From: DASYXT01 sp035934555
GTDB lineage: Bacteria; Verrucomicrobiota; Verrucomicrobiia; Limisphaerales; UBA8199
Direction of reading: 5' to 3'
DNA: 14,490 bases
Assembly (NCBI GenBank): GCA_035934555.1
Contig: DASYXT010000054.1
Span: forward strand, 1 to 14,490
Shown piece after piece: positions 5,730-14,430 of this stretch. Made by a program: the position numbers and the translations under genes. Under the pieces are notes generated by a model that saw only the letters and a list, made by a program, of their open reading frames with translations, was not told the origin of the DNA and searched no databases. Each line of letters opens with the position of its first letter. The stretch's first letter is position 1.

Positions 5730-6839
5730 ATGGGCTTTGCCCTGCGAGAACCGGCAGGCGCATGCTTTTGGCGTACGCCACAGAGTGTGCTTATGCTCAA
5801 GAGCCACAGCGCAGGCGTTGGAGACATTCTCCGCGGCTCGGCGGCGTGGCGGGCGTTGCTGAATCGGTTTCCTGGGGCTGCGTTGCACCTTTGGCTGTTA
5901 ACCCGCGAGCCGGGCTACGTCTCCGAACAACTGATGCGGGAGCACCATTTGCTGCGTTCGTTTCACGCGTCGGACAAACGGACCAACGGGCTGCGCGGCT
6001 GGTACCGGCTCGTGCAAGAAGGCATTGGGATCGTGCGCCAGACCCGGCCGGAATTGATCATTGATTTCGAGCCCAACGGGTGTCGCACTTCACTGCTGGC
6101 TTCGCTGTTAGGCGCGTGGTGCGGCGCGGCCACGGTGGGCATTGCCCAAGTGCCACTGCGCGGTGTGTTTTATCAATGGAGCGCCCGTTCTACACGCGCG
6201 TACGCCCGCTCCCGCAACCTGTCCTTACCATTGGAATATGCGGAACGGGACTTTGTCGCGCTGGTGCCGTTGGGGATCGAACGCAACGGAACGGCGATCG
6301 AGTTGCGCGCAACGCAAGCCGGCGAGGAGTGCCGGCAGCGGCTCAGGACCGAGTTGGGTTGGACCGACGACCGCCCGCTGTTAGGAGTCAATGCGGGTTG
6401 CGGCACGGCCGATGCGGTTGCGAAACGGCCGGACCTTGATCTATTGGCTGGACTGATTACCGAATTGCAGCGGCGCCATGATTTCAGAGTCGTGCTCACG
6501 GGCGCCAAGTTCGAACGCGAGATTAATCGGGAGCTTATCGAGCGGCTTGGGGATAGCCAGGCGGTGGTCGATCTGGCCGGGCGGACGAGTATCGGGGAAC
6601 TGACCGGGGTGATTGCGGCGTGCCGCCTGTTCGTCTCCAGCGATTCCGGCCCGTACCATATGGCGGTGGGGCTGCGCGTGCCGACTTTGGCGATCTTTCG
6701 CTGGCCCAACCCGCAGCACTATCACCATCAGGATTGGATCAAGTGCTGCGTTGCGCAAGGCCCGGAAGCTTTGCCGAGGCTCCTGGAGGCAGCCGAGGGG
6801 CTGCTCCGCGTTGCGCCCGCGCCGGAGTTGGTGAGCTGA
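5730..6839 (+). CDS. Glycosyltransferase family 9 (heptosyltransferase-like)
   Basis: The 369-residue product has the two-Rossmann-fold layout and the length of GT9 enzymes, which transfer heptose or related sugars from a nucleotide donor onto the lipopolysaccharide core at the cytoplasmic face of the inner membrane. The N-terminal strand-loop is VLMLKSHSAGVGDILRG (20-36), with the GT9-typical G-x-GD. The C-terminal domain opens with GVNAGCG (219-225), then VVLTGAKFERE (254-264), DLAGRTSIGELTGVI (281-295) and the signature SSDSGPYHMAVGLRVPTLAIF (303-323), where the family usually reads NDTGP-x-H-x-A. Acceptor and exact sugar cannot be told. ATG 5730 gives about 19 residues more than usual before the first strand; GTG 5787 or ATG 5793 would give a typical N-terminus, and no start has a clear ribosome-binding site. 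It stands alone, with non-coding DNA on both sides. Confidence 0.88.
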   Translation: MGFALREPAGACFWRTPQSVLMLKSHSAGVGDILRGSAAWRALLNRFPGAALHLWLLTREPGYVSEQLMREHHLLRSFHASDKRTNGLRGWYRLVQEGIGIVRQTRPELIIDFEPNGCRTSLLASLLGAWCGAATVGIAQVPLRGVFYQWSARSTRAYARSRNLSLPLEYAERDFVALVPLGIERNGTAIELRATQAGEECRQRLRTELGWTDDRPLLGVNAGCGTADAVAKRPDLDLLAGLITELQRRHDFRVVLTGAKFEREINRELIERLGDSQAVVDLAGRTSIGELTGVIAACRLFVSSDSGPYHMAVGLRVPTLAIFRWPNPQHYHHQDWIKCCVAQGPEALPRLLEAAEGLLRVAPAPELVS

Positions 6840-6859
6840 GCGCGTTACAGCACGCGCTC
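6838..6859. terminator. Hairpin overlapping the GT9 stop codon
   Basis: GAGCGCGT (6838-6845) pairs perfectly with ACGCGCTC (6852-6859) around a 6-base loop, TACAGC. The left arm starts within the TGA stop codon of the glycosyltransferase gene. There is no T-run on either strand, so it is at best a weak or factor-aided terminator; it may also protect the 3' end of the message. Confidence 0.4.
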
Positions 6860-6991
6860 CTCGAGGTCATACACGTCGAAGAAAAATTTCACTTTGCTCT
6901 CCGGCTGGCAAAATTTCCGGTGCCACAGGCGGCCGCCGCGAGGGAAAGATCCTGTTGTTTGGCTTACCGTGCCCGGAAAGCGTGGTAAAAA
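6845..6991 (-). pseudogene. Possible 3' remnant of a reverse-strand gene
   Basis: The reverse strand between the glycosyltransferase and the reductase reads, up to TAA (complement of 6845-6847), a peptide ending LWHRKFCQPESKVKFFF and then DVYDLEERVL. It is charged and aromatic, and looks more like real protein than the usual antisense of GC-rich DNA. Upstream, the frame passes into the antisense of the reductase gene, where it is a shadow, so at most about 48 codons are genuine. I cannot name a family. The rest of 6840-7018 shows no other gene. Confidence 0.2.
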
Positions 6992-7018
6992 GTGGCGTGC
7001 ATGATAAATTACTCGGCG

Positions 7019-7025
7019 AAGGAGG
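7019..7025 (+). promoter_or_regulatory. Ribosome-binding site deciding the reductase start
   Basis: AAGGAGG lies 11 bases before ATG 7037, with a second purine-rich GAAGGG (7030-7035) right against the start. Two other in-frame starts (GTG 6992, ATG 7001) have no such site. The site therefore favours ATG 7037. Confidence 0.65.
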
Positions 7026-7036
7026 GTGAGAAGGGT

Positions 7037-7903
7037 ATGAGCTCTGCAGTGGGCAAAGAAACAGCGCTGAGTAAAACGGTCATGCTGCCTTCGGGTGAAC
7101 AGGTGGCCGCCTTCGGCATGGGCACCTGGCACATGGGGGATGAGCCATCCGCTCGCGCCGAGGAACTGGCCACCTTGCGTTTGGGGCTGGAAATGGGTGC
7201 GCGGCTGATTGATACCGCCGAGATGTACGGCGAGGGCCGCGCAGAAGAACTGGTGGGTGAAGCCATCTTGGGCCGCCGCCAGGACGTGTTCCTGGTCAGC
7301 AAGGTGTTGCCTGCCAATGCCTCGCGGCGCGGAACGATTACCGCCTGCGAGGGCAGCCTGCGCCGTCTCAAGACCGATCGTCTCGATCTGTATTTGCTGC
7401 ACTGGCGCGGCAATACGCCCTTCGCAGAAACTCTCGAGGCCTTTAGCCGGCTGCAAGCGTCCGGCAAAATCCGGTACTATGGCGTCAGCAACCTGGACCT
7501 GGCTGAGGTGCAGGAACTATGGTCAACTCCGGGCGGGCGCGCGGTGCAAACCAACCAACTGCTGTATAATCTCTCGCGCCGCACCATCGAGTGGGACCTG
7601 CTGCCTTGGCTGCGCCGGCATCGGATTCCCGTGATGGCGTATTCGCCGATCGAGCAGGCCAAACTCCTCGAGCACCCCGGGCTGACCAGGCTCGCGCGCA
7701 CTTGGGGCCTTTCTCCGGCTCAGGTCGCGCTGGGCTGGCTCCTGGCCAAGGATGACATCATCGTGATCCCCAAGACCAGCCGCCGCGCCCGGCTGCGGGA
7801 GAACTTCGGCGCGCTCGAACATCCATTAACCTCCGAACAACTTTCCAGGCTGGACCGCTTGTTTCCGCCGCCATCGGGCCCAGCGCCGCTGGAGATATTG
7901 TAA
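7037..7903 (+). CDS. Aldo/keto reductase, YeaE-like
   Basis: The 288-residue product is a single (beta/alpha)8-barrel NADPH-dependent carbonyl reductase of the aldo/keto reductase superfamily, cytoplasmic. All four catalytic residues are visible: Asp59 and Tyr64 in LIDTAEMYGEGRAEELVGEA, Lys89 in FLVSKVLP, and His122 in LYLLHWRG. The N-terminal FGMGTWHMGD, the GKIRYYGVSNLDL segment, and the NADPH-binding IPKTS near the C-terminus are also typical. The closest named relatives I recall are YeaE-type methylglyoxal/aldehyde reductases; the natural substrate cannot be read from sequence. The frame is open from GTG 6992, but ATG 7037 is chosen because of its ribosome-binding site and because family members start shortly before the LPSGEQV strand. 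It is separated from the next gene by 339 bases, so it is probably transcribed alone. Confidence 0.92.
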   Translation: MSSAVGKETALSKTVMLPSGEQVAAFGMGTWHMGDEPSARAEELATLRLGLEMGARLIDTAEMYGEGRAEELVGEAILGRRQDVFLVSKVLPANASRRGTITACEGSLRRLKTDRLDLYLLHWRGNTPFAETLEAFSRLQASGKIRYYGVSNLDLAEVQELWSTPGGRAVQTNQLLYNLSRRTIEWDLLPWLRRHRIPVMAYSPIEQAKLLEHPGLTRLARTWGLSPAQVALGWLLAKDDIIVIPKTSRRARLRENFGALEHPLTSEQLSRLDRLFPPPSGPAPLEIL

Positions 7904-7924
7904 CGGTTGAGCCGCTTAACCCCG

Positions 7925-7945
7925 CTCCCATCCGATGGGAGAGGG
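7925..7945. repeat. Palindromic intergenic repeat, short copy
   Basis: TCCCATC (7926-7932) and GATGGGA (7934-7940) form a 7-bp inverted repeat around one base, followed by GAGGG. The layout CTCCC-x-TCCGA-x-GGGAGAGGG matches the larger copy at 8082-8108. It lies 21 bases after the reductase stop and might act as a transcription-end hairpin, though no T-run follows. Confidence 0.6.
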
Positions 7946-8070
7946 AAACTCGAAGCGTGATCAGCGACTTCGGTGGGTTTAATCCCTATTTCAGGCGCTG
8001 CGTGGCTGGTGCAGGATAGTTGTACTGAATGCTACAGAGGAGACCGCGGGATACAGGACACGAAGGGACC

Positions 8071-8112
8071 CCTCACCCCGGCCCTCTCCCCTTCCGAAGG
8101 GGAGAGGGAGAA
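8071..8112. repeat. Palindromic intergenic repeat, long copy (LTPALSPSEGERE type)
   Basis: CCCTCTCCCCTTC (8082-8094) and GAAGGGGAGAGGG (8096-8108) are perfect 13-bp arms around one base. The 5' part, CCTCACCCCGGCC, belongs to the repeat. Its chance translation, GPLTPALSPSEGERE, is a well-known spurious protein string in many bacterial genomes, which shows that this is a widespread interspersed repeat and not a gene. Apart from the two copies and the palindrome at 8209, I see nothing in 7904-8242. Confidence 0.8.
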
Positions 8113-8208
8113 CCATCGCGGCTTTGAGGATGTAGGGCATGTTAAGAACTCCTCAGAGTAAGGGCGCTTACACCCCGGTAATTTGCCGCGGTTGTGGCGG
8201 CGGGAGGC

Positions 8209-8222
8209 GTAAACCGGTTTAC
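8209..8222. promoter_or_regulatory. Perfect 14-bp palindrome before the ThDP enzyme
   Basis: GTAAACCGGTTTAC is fully self-complementary and ends 20 bases before ATG 8243. Its place and symmetry suit an operator for a dimeric regulator near the promoter or in the 5' untranslated region. The regulator is unknown. A weak ribosome-binding site, AAGG (8232-8235), lies between it and the start. Confidence 0.45.
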
Positions 8223-8242
8223 TAAATCTTCAAGGCAAATTT

Positions 8243-10003
8243 ATGGCAACCACTGGCGCAGATGTTCTGATCGAAACGCTTATTGATTGGGGGGTCGATA
8301 TTATCTTCGGTTTCCCGGGCGACGGCATCGACGGCATCATGGAATCGCTGCGCACGCACTGCGATAAAATGCGTTTCTTGCAGGTGCGCCATGAGGAATC
8401 GGCTGCGTTCATGGCCTGCGCTTATGCCAAATACACCGGGCGATTGGGCGTGTGCCTGGCGACGTCGGGGCCCGGCGGCATTCACCTGCTCAACGGCCTG
8501 TACGATGCGAAAATGGACAATCAGCCTGTGCTGGCCATCACCGGCCACCATTTTCATGATTTAATTGATACCCACGCGCAGCAGGATGTGGATCTGGACA
8601 GGGTGTTCATGGACGTGGCGGTTTATTCCGCACGTGTGATGGGCCCGGAGCATGTTTCCAATGTCACCAACCTGGCCTGTCGCATGGCGCTGAGCCGCCG
8701 GGGCGTCACGCACATCAACTTCCCGATTGATTTTCAATCCATGCCGGTCAAAAAGGGCCACCCCTCGCCGCGCGGCAAGTCGGCCGACCAGGCCAACTCA
8801 CAGGTCTTCGCGCGCCGGGCGGCCTTGCCTGCCGAAGAGGATTTGAAACGGGCGGCCGAAGTGCTCAACGCGGGAAAAAAGGTGGTCATCCTGGCGGGAG
8901 CGGGGGCGCTGGACGCCACCGATGAGCTGATTGCCGCCTCGGAAAAGCTGGCCGCGCCAATCATCAAACCGCTCCTGGGCAAGGCCTGCGTGCCCGATGG
9001 TGACCCGCATACCACCGGCGGCATTGGCTTGCTCGGCACCGCTCCGTCGCAGGTCGCGATGGAAGAGTGCGACACGCTGTTCATGATCGGCACCTCCTTT
9101 CCTTACATGGAATTTCTGCCTAAGCCGGGCCAGGCGCGCGGAGTGCAAATCGATTTGGACCCTGCGCGCATTGCCTTGCGTTACCCGGTGGAAGTGGGGT
9201 TGGCCGGCGACAGCAAGCGCTGTCTCGAGAAACTTTTGCCGCTGCTTAAGTACAACGAAGACCGGTCGTTTCTGAAGCAGGCCCAAAAGGGCATGAAAGA
9301 ATGGTGGAAGACGATGGAGACCCGCGGCACGCGCCAGGACAAGCCGATGAAGCCGCAAGTGGTGGCGTGGCAATTGGGCAAGCTTTTGAAGGATAATGCC
9401 ATTGTTTCATGCGACAGCGGCACGATTGCGACCTGGTGGGCGCGGCAAATCAAAGCCAGGCGCGGCCAGAAGTACTCGCTGTCGGGCACGCTGGCCACCA
9501 TGGCCAATGGCCTGCCTTACACTATCGCGGCGCAAGTCGCCTATCCCGACCGCCAATGCGTCGCGTTTGTGGGCGACGGCGGTTTTTCGATGCTGATGGC
9601 TGATTTTGTCACCGCCGTCAAATACGAGCTGCCCATCAAGGTAATTATCATTAAGAACAACGTGCTGGGCCAAATCCGCTGGGAGCAGATGGTGATGTTG
9701 GGCAACCCCGAATACGCGGTTGAGCTCCAGCCCATGGATTTCGCCATGTTCGCTCGTGCCTGCGGTGGGGTGGGGCTGACCGTCACCGAGCCAGACAAAT
9801 GTGGGGATGTGCTGAGGGAAGCGTTGAACGCGCCAGGGCCTGCTTTGGTGGAAGCGGTGGTTGATCCTTATGAACCGCCACTGCCCGGCAAGATCAAACC
9901 CGAGCAGGCAGTGCGTTTTGCGGAGTCGCTGGCCCGCGGCGAGCCCATGCGCATGCACATCGCAGGCACAGTTCTCGAGGACAAAATTAAGGAACTCGTC
10001 TAG
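8243..10003 (+). CDS. ThDP-requiring enzyme, pyruvate oxidase (PoxB)-like
   Basis: The 586-residue product has the three-domain layout of the thiamine-diphosphate enzymes related to PoxB. These decarboxylate a 2-oxo acid, in PoxB pyruvate to acetate, passing electrons to FAD and then to quinone. The pyrimidine-binding domain holds FGFPGDGIDGI (22-32), the catalytic Glu51 in QVRHEESAAFMACAYAK, and TSGPGGIHLLNGLYDAK (74-90). The central FAD/Rossmann-like domain is about 195-335 (VVILAGAGAL, GTSFPYMEFLP). The pyrophosphate-binding domain carries the ThDP motif from GDGG (444-447) to NN (472-473), spaced 30 residues as usual. Many relatives in soil bacteria are named only 'thiamine pyrophosphate-requiring protein', so pyruvate is likely but not shown. 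The last residues (VLEDKIKELV) give no clear sign of the PoxB membrane-binding helix. It stands alone between two spacers, with a palindrome just upstream. Confidence 0.88.
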   Translation: MATTGADVLIETLIDWGVDIIFGFPGDGIDGIMESLRTHCDKMRFLQVRHEESAAFMACAYAKYTGRLGVCLATSGPGGIHLLNGLYDAKMDNQPVLAITGHHFHDLIDTHAQQDVDLDRVFMDVAVYSARVMGPEHVSNVTNLACRMALSRRGVTHINFPIDFQSMPVKKGHPSPRGKSADQANSQVFARRAALPAEEDLKRAAEVLNAGKKVVILAGAGALDATDELIAASEKLAAPIIKPLLGKACVPDGDPHTTGGIGLLGTAPSQVAMEECDTLFMIGTSFPYMEFLPKPGQARGVQIDLDPARIALRYPVEVGLAGDSKRCLEKLLPLLKYNEDRSFLKQAQKGMKEWWKTMETRGTRQDKPMKPQVVAWQLGKLLKDNAIVSCDSGTIATWWARQIKARRGQKYSLSGTLATMANGLPYTIAAQVAYPDRQCVAFVGDGGFSMLMADFVTAVKYELPIKVIIIKNNVLGQIRWEQMVMLGNPEYAVELQPMDFAMFARACGGVGLTVTEPDKCGDVLREALNAPGPALVEAVVDPYEPPLPGKIKPEQAVRFAESLARGEPMRMHIAGTVLEDKIKELV

Positions 10004-10030
10004 TCCCCCCTTTCGCGCTCACCGGGCGGC

Positions 10031-10066
10031 TGGCCACCGTAAGCGTCATTGCAGCAGCGGTGGCCA
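10031..10066 (+). terminator. Candidate transcription-end hairpin after the ThDP enzyme
   Basis: TGGCCACCG (10031-10039) and CGGTGGCCA (10058-10066) are perfect 9-bp arms with an 18-base loop, starting 28 bases after the stop codon. No T-run follows, so it may be a factor-dependent end or an mRNA-stabilising structure. The rest of 10067-10275 holds no gene; around 10146-10180 TGTTGGAT-like words recur (ATGTTGGATTT, GGATGTTGG), resembling simple interspersed sequence. No convincing promoter for the next gene is seen. Confidence 0.4.
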
Positions 10067-10275
10067 CCTTGGCTGCCTCTTGCGCAGTCCGGCGCCACTG
10101 GCGGCACCATTCCGGGGATTTTCGTTCAATATGCGATCCTGGGAGTTGAATGTTGGATTTCTGTCTTTGGATGTTGGTTCTCCTGCCGTCACCCAATCTC
10201 GGAAACGCCCAAAAATCAACTGGCGTTATACAGCTAGCCATGGGTATGGTGTCAGTTCTTTGGTAATAACAGTCT

Positions 10276-13200
10276 ATGGCGAATACGAAGAGTTCTGAGC
10301 GCGATCTACGCGTGACCCCCAAGGCGCCCAAAGCGGCGGTCGCCGCGGTGCCGGTGAGCCCGGCGGCCCCTGCCCGGGTGGCCCCCTTGTTCCGCAAAAT
10401 CGATTGGGTGACCTTGCTGATTACTTTTGGGGTGATTTGGGTGGTCTATTTTCTGACGCTGGCGCCGGAGTTGACACTCGAGGACTCGGGCGAATTGGTC
10501 ACCGGCTCAATGTACGCCGGCATTCCGCACCCGCCCGGCTACCCGGTTTGGACGATTTATAGCTGGCTATGGACGGTGCTGGTGCCGGTGGGCAACCCGG
10601 CGTGGCGGGTTGCTTTGGCGGAGGCGTTTTTGGGGGCGTTAGCGTGCGGTCTGCTCAGCCTGATGGTGTCGCGGGGCAGCAGCATGTTCATGGAAAGCAT
10701 CGAGGAGCTGAAGAACATGACGGGCAAATGGGAGAACGCCATTTGCATGATCGCCGGATTTGTCGCTGGATTATTGATGGGGTTGGATGGGTTCATGTGG
10801 CGGGAATCGGTGGCCGTTAACCGTATCGCCGTTTCGAGCGTTCCGTGGTTTCTCATAGTGTTGCTCTGCCTGATGCGGTGGTTGTATGCGCCGCACCAGT
10901 ATCGGTTCCTGTGCTGGGCACTGTTTGTGTTCGGGATATGTTTTACCACGCATCAAAGTTTGATTGTGGCTGCGATTGGTGTCGAGGTGGCGATCGCCGC
11001 GGGGAACAATCGCCTTGGCCGCGACGTGTTCTTCGGCAACTTCGTCATCTTCCTGATGTGCAAGATCGTGTGGATGGTTACAGGGCAAGAGGTCTTTTCC
11101 AATCTCTCCAAGGCGGGGCTGCAGGTGATTTTCTGGGGGGTGGGAGTGGGTTCGTTGCTGGCGGCGAGCTGGCTGGCGATCAAAACCAAGACCAAGGGAG
11201 TCGAACTGGGCAATCATTTCGGTTTTCTGGCGTCTGGTTGCGCGCTGACGCTGGCGGCACTTTACCATGGAGACAAGGGGCTATTCGGCCTGTGGGCGGT
11301 GGTGTCGGTGGGGGCGATTTTGTACACGGCTTACCGGCTCAAGAAGACGTGGCCGATGGGCAAGGAACTGCTGTTGGTGATGGGGTTGGGTTTACTCTGG
11401 ATTGTGGGCGCGTCCTTTTACCTGTACGAAGCGGTGTCGGGCATGACCAATCCGCCAATGCAGTGGGGCTACCCGCGGACCGTGGAAGGCTTCTTTCACG
11501 CTTTGACGCGCGGGCAGTATGAACAACCGAGCCCGACGGACGTGCTGACCGACCCGACGCGTTTCATCGGCCAGGTGGTGATGCTCATTCAGGGGGCCGT
11601 CAAGGAGTACACGTGGGTTTATCTGCTGGTGGCGCTGGTGCCGTTTCTATTCTATTTCAAGCTGCAGAAGCGCGAGCGCGCGTGGCTGATCGGGTTGACG
11701 GCGATTTACGGCTGCCTGGGGGTGTTGCTGATTGTGCTGCTCAATCCGACACCGGATCGGGCGTCGGCGGACCTGATCAAGGTATTTTTCTGCAATTCGC
11801 ACACGATCATTGCGGCGCTGATCGGATACGGCCTGGCGTTGATGGCGGCTTACATGGCGACCCATTACCAGCGATTCTGGGCGTGGGGGGTGGCCGGAGG
11901 CGGCCTGGCGGTGATTCTGGGGCTGTATTCGCTTTATGACATCACGGGGACCACCTACGCCGGGCCGGCGGGGGAAATTGGCTTTTCCCACTGGCTGCAC
12001 TGGATTGGGGTTGCGTTTGAGCCGAAGCATTACGGCCTGCCAATCTATGGCGGGTTGGTGCTGGTGATCGTGCCACTGATTTTCACGGTGGCGCTGCTGT
12101 GCTATCGGCAGCGCGGGCCGTTGTTCGTGACGCTGGCGTTATTCCTGGTGATGCCGCTTTACTCCGTGCTGGCGCATTGGTACCCGAGCAATCAGCACAA
12201 CCATTATTTCGGTTACTGGTTCGGGCATGACATGTTTACGCCGCCCTTCAAGGGGTCGGACGGCAAGCCGCTGTATCCGGAGATGACGAAGGACGCGGTG
12301 CTCTATGGCGGGACGGACCCGGGCCGTTTTTGCCCCACCTACATGATCTTCTGCGAGAGCTTCACGCCGCATAATTGCCAGCCGGTGGAGGATCAGAAAT
12401 TTGATCGGCGCGATGTGTATATCATCACGCAAAACGCGTTGGCCGACGGCACGTACCTCGACTATATCCGCGCGCATTACAACCGCAGCAAGGAGAATGA
12501 TCCGCCATTCTTCCAGGACTTGCTGCGCTCCGCCAAGGAGAAGGAACTTAATTATGAGACCAACCTGCTGGCGCGGGCGGTCTCGCCGCTCGATGATGTG
12601 TTTGAGGCTTACGGCGCGAAGGTCGAGAAGCAGCGCCGAACGTACACTTCCTGGTTTAAGGAGCAGGATTTTACGGATTTGGCGGGGTTTGTCTCACGTT
12701 TGCGCGCCGGCAACGATCCGCTTTCGAAATACCTTTTTGACAACCTGTCCGCGCCCACCAGGCAACTCCTGAGCGCTCAGGGCAATGACTCCGCACTACG
12801 CAGCGCGTTGTGTCAGGACCTCAATACGCTCCTCCAGCGGGAATTGGTGCTGAAAGCTCGCCTAACGGCGAAACAACAGGAGAAAGCGGCGGTGGACCAG
12901 CAAATCGCCGACGGCAGCACCTCGGATAGCCTGCGGCGACGCCAGCAGCAATTAGCCAGCGAAGTTGCCCAGGATTCCAAGATCGATCCGCTTTACAATC
13001 CGGACCGGTTCAAGCAGGTGCAGATTTCCGAGTACCTGCAGGATTTCATTCAGCAGAACCCGCAAAGCTTCACGCGGATTCGCCTTAACCGCGAGTTGTT
13101 GGAAGCCGCCTATCCGCAACAAATCGCCAAGAGCCTGGGCGGCGTTTATCCCGACCGCGAAATCTACATCGCGACGCCGGAAGATTCGCAGCGCTGTTTT

Positions 13201-14430
13201 AACGAGTACCTGGCGGATGCGCAGCGGCGCCTGCAACACGACATGCAGTTCCCGGATCAACCCAAGCAAATCCGTTTCGGCGAAGACGTGAAGATCGTGG
13301 ACAACCGGGTGACGGTTGCCGGCCAGACCGCCGTCATGGCGATCAACGGCCTATTGACCAAGGTCATGTTCGATCACAACCCGAAGAACGAGTTCTTCGT
13401 CGAGGAGAGTTTCCCGCTGGATTGGATGTACCCGCACCTGACGCCGTATGGGGTGATCATGAAGATCAACCGCCAGCCGCTGCCGTCGCTCAGCGAGGAC
13501 GTGCTGCGGCGGGACCACGAGTTCTGGAAAGAGTATTCCAAGCGGCTGACGGGCGATATCATCGATTACAATACCCCCATCTCGCAAATCTGTGATTGGA
13601 TCGAGAAGACCTACCTGCGCCATGACTTCAATGGGTTCACCGGCGACCGCAAGTTCATTCATGACGATGACGCGCAGAAGGCGTTCTCGAAATTGCGCAG
13701 TTCGATTGGGGGCATTTACGCCTGGCGCCTCACCCAGGCGCCGGCGCAATACCGGCCCAAATCCCAGGAAGAGTTTCAGCGCATTCTGCGCGAGGCCGAG
13801 TTCACTTTCCGCCAGGCGTTCGCTTTTTGTCCGTACAGCCCCGAGGCGGTCTTTCGGTACGTGCAACTGTTGTCGCAACTGCCCGGGCGCATCGACGATG
13901 CGCTGTTGATTGCCCGCACGTGCAAGAAGCTCGACCCGTATAACCCTTCGGTCCAGGGCTTGGTCGCGCAGCTCGAAGGGATGAAGCAGCAGCAGGCCAA
14001 CATGGGCTCGAGCCTGCAATCGGGCATCGACGCGGCCAAGGTCCAACTCCAGGGCAAGAACACCAACCAGGCCCTGCAAATCCTCGACTCGGTGGTAAAC
14101 CACCCGGCCGCCGATTACCGCACCATCGTCGAGGTCGCACAAATCTACGGTCAGCTTGCGGACTGGAATCGCCTCGAAGGCGCGCTGGAACACCTGGTCA
14201 AAGTCGCGCCGGAAAGTCCGGAGGCTTGGTACGATTTGGCCGCGCTGAAGGCCAATCGTGGCAAGTCCAATGAAGCGCTGCCCGACCTGGAGCGCGCGCT
14301 GGACCTTAGCTCGAAGCGCCTCAAGGAAAACCCCAAAGCACGCGACCTGCTCTCCGAAGCGCGCAACGATGCGCGCTTTGCGAACCTCCGCACCGTTCCG
14401 GAATTCCAAAAGCTCGTCATGGCGAGGTGA
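10276..14430 (+). CDS. DUF2723 / GT117-family membrane protein with TPR tail
   Basis: The 1384-residue product belongs to the DUF2723 (TMEM260-like, GT117) family, polytopic inner-membrane proteins related to O-mannosyltransferases that use a lipid-linked sugar on the outer face. After a cytoplasmic-looking Ala/Pro-rich start, the first membrane segment (about 44-63) leads into the family signature LEDSGELVTGSMYAGIPHPP (68-87), GYPVW. More segments follow to about residue 640, interrupted by the typical loop NPPMQWGYPRTVEGFFHALT (392-411). The segment YPSNQHNHYFGYWFGHDMF opens the large soluble part. About residues 640-1384 are hydrophilic, with a coiled coil near LRRRQQQLASEV and tetratricopeptide-like repeats at the C-terminus (SPEAWYDLAALKANRGKSNE). 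The family is usually shorter; the long soluble part may bind a substrate or partners. Acceptor and sugar are unknown. ATG 10276 has no clear ribosome-binding site, but no earlier in-frame start suits. It stands alone, ending 60 bases before the window edge. Confidence 0.9.
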   Translation: MANTKSSERDLRVTPKAPKAAVAAVPVSPAAPARVAPLFRKIDWVTLLITFGVIWVVYFLTLAPELTLEDSGELVTGSMYAGIPHPPGYPVWTIYSWLWTVLVPVGNPAWRVALAEAFLGALACGLLSLMVSRGSSMFMESIEELKNMTGKWENAICMIAGFVAGLLMGLDGFMWRESVAVNRIAVSSVPWFLIVLLCLMRWLYAPHQYRFLCWALFVFGICFTTHQSLIVAAIGVEVAIAAGNNRLGRDVFFGNFVIFLMCKIVWMVTGQEVFSNLSKAGLQVIFWGVGVGSLLAASWLAIKTKTKGVELGNHFGFLASGCALTLAALYHGDKGLFGLWAVVSVGAILYTAYRLKKTWPMGKELLLVMGLGLLWIVGASFYLYEAVSGMTNPPMQWGYPRTVEGFFHALTRGQYEQPSPTDVLTDPTRFIGQVVMLIQGAVKEYTWVYLLVALVPFLFYFKLQKRERAWLIGLTAIYGCLGVLLIVLLNPTPDRASADLIKVFFCNSHTIIAALIGYGLALMAAYMATHYQRFWAWGVAGGGLAVILGLYSLYDITGTTYAGPAGEIGFSHWLHWIGVAFEPKHYGLPIYGGLVLVIVPLIFTVALLCYRQRGPLFVTLALFLVMPLYSVLAHWYPSNQHNHYFGYWFGHDMFTPPFKGSDGKPLYPEMTKDAVLYGGTDPGRFCPTYMIFCESFTPHNCQPVEDQKFDRRDVYIITQNALADGTYLDYIRAHYNRSKENDPPFFQDLLRSAKEKELNYETNLLARAVSPLDDVFEAYGAKVEKQRRTYTSWFKEQDFTDLAGFVSRLRAGNDPLSKYLFDNLSAPTRQLLSAQGNDSALRSALCQDLNTLLQRELVLKARLTAKQQEKAAVDQQIADGSTSDSLRRRQQQLASEVAQDSKIDPLYNPDRFKQVQISEYLQDFIQQNPQSFTRIRLNRELLEAAYPQQIAKSLGGVYPDREIYIATPEDSQRCFNEYLADAQRRLQHDMQFPDQPKQIRFGEDVKIVDNRVTVAGQTAVMAINGLLTKVMFDHNPKNEFFVEESFPLDWMYPHLTPYGVIMKINRQPLPSLSEDVLRRDHEFWKEYSKRLTGDIIDYNTPISQICDWIEKTYLRHDFNGFTGDRKFIHDDDAQKAFSKLRSSIGGIYAWRLTQAPAQYRPKSQEEFQRILREAEFTFRQAFAFCPYSPEAVFRYVQLLSQLPGRIDDALLIARTCKKLDPYNPSVQGLVAQLEGMKQQQANMGSSLQSGIDAAKVQLQGKNTNQALQILDSVVNHPAADYRTIVEVAQIYGQLADWNRLEGALEHLVKVAPESPEAWYDLAALKANRGKSNEALPDLERALDLSSKRLKENPKARDLLSEARNDARFANLRTVPEFQKLVMAR

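Noticed and set aside
7973..8161. 62-codon frame with GPLTPALSPSEGERE
   Set aside because: This string is the spurious translation of a widespread intergenic palindromic repeat.
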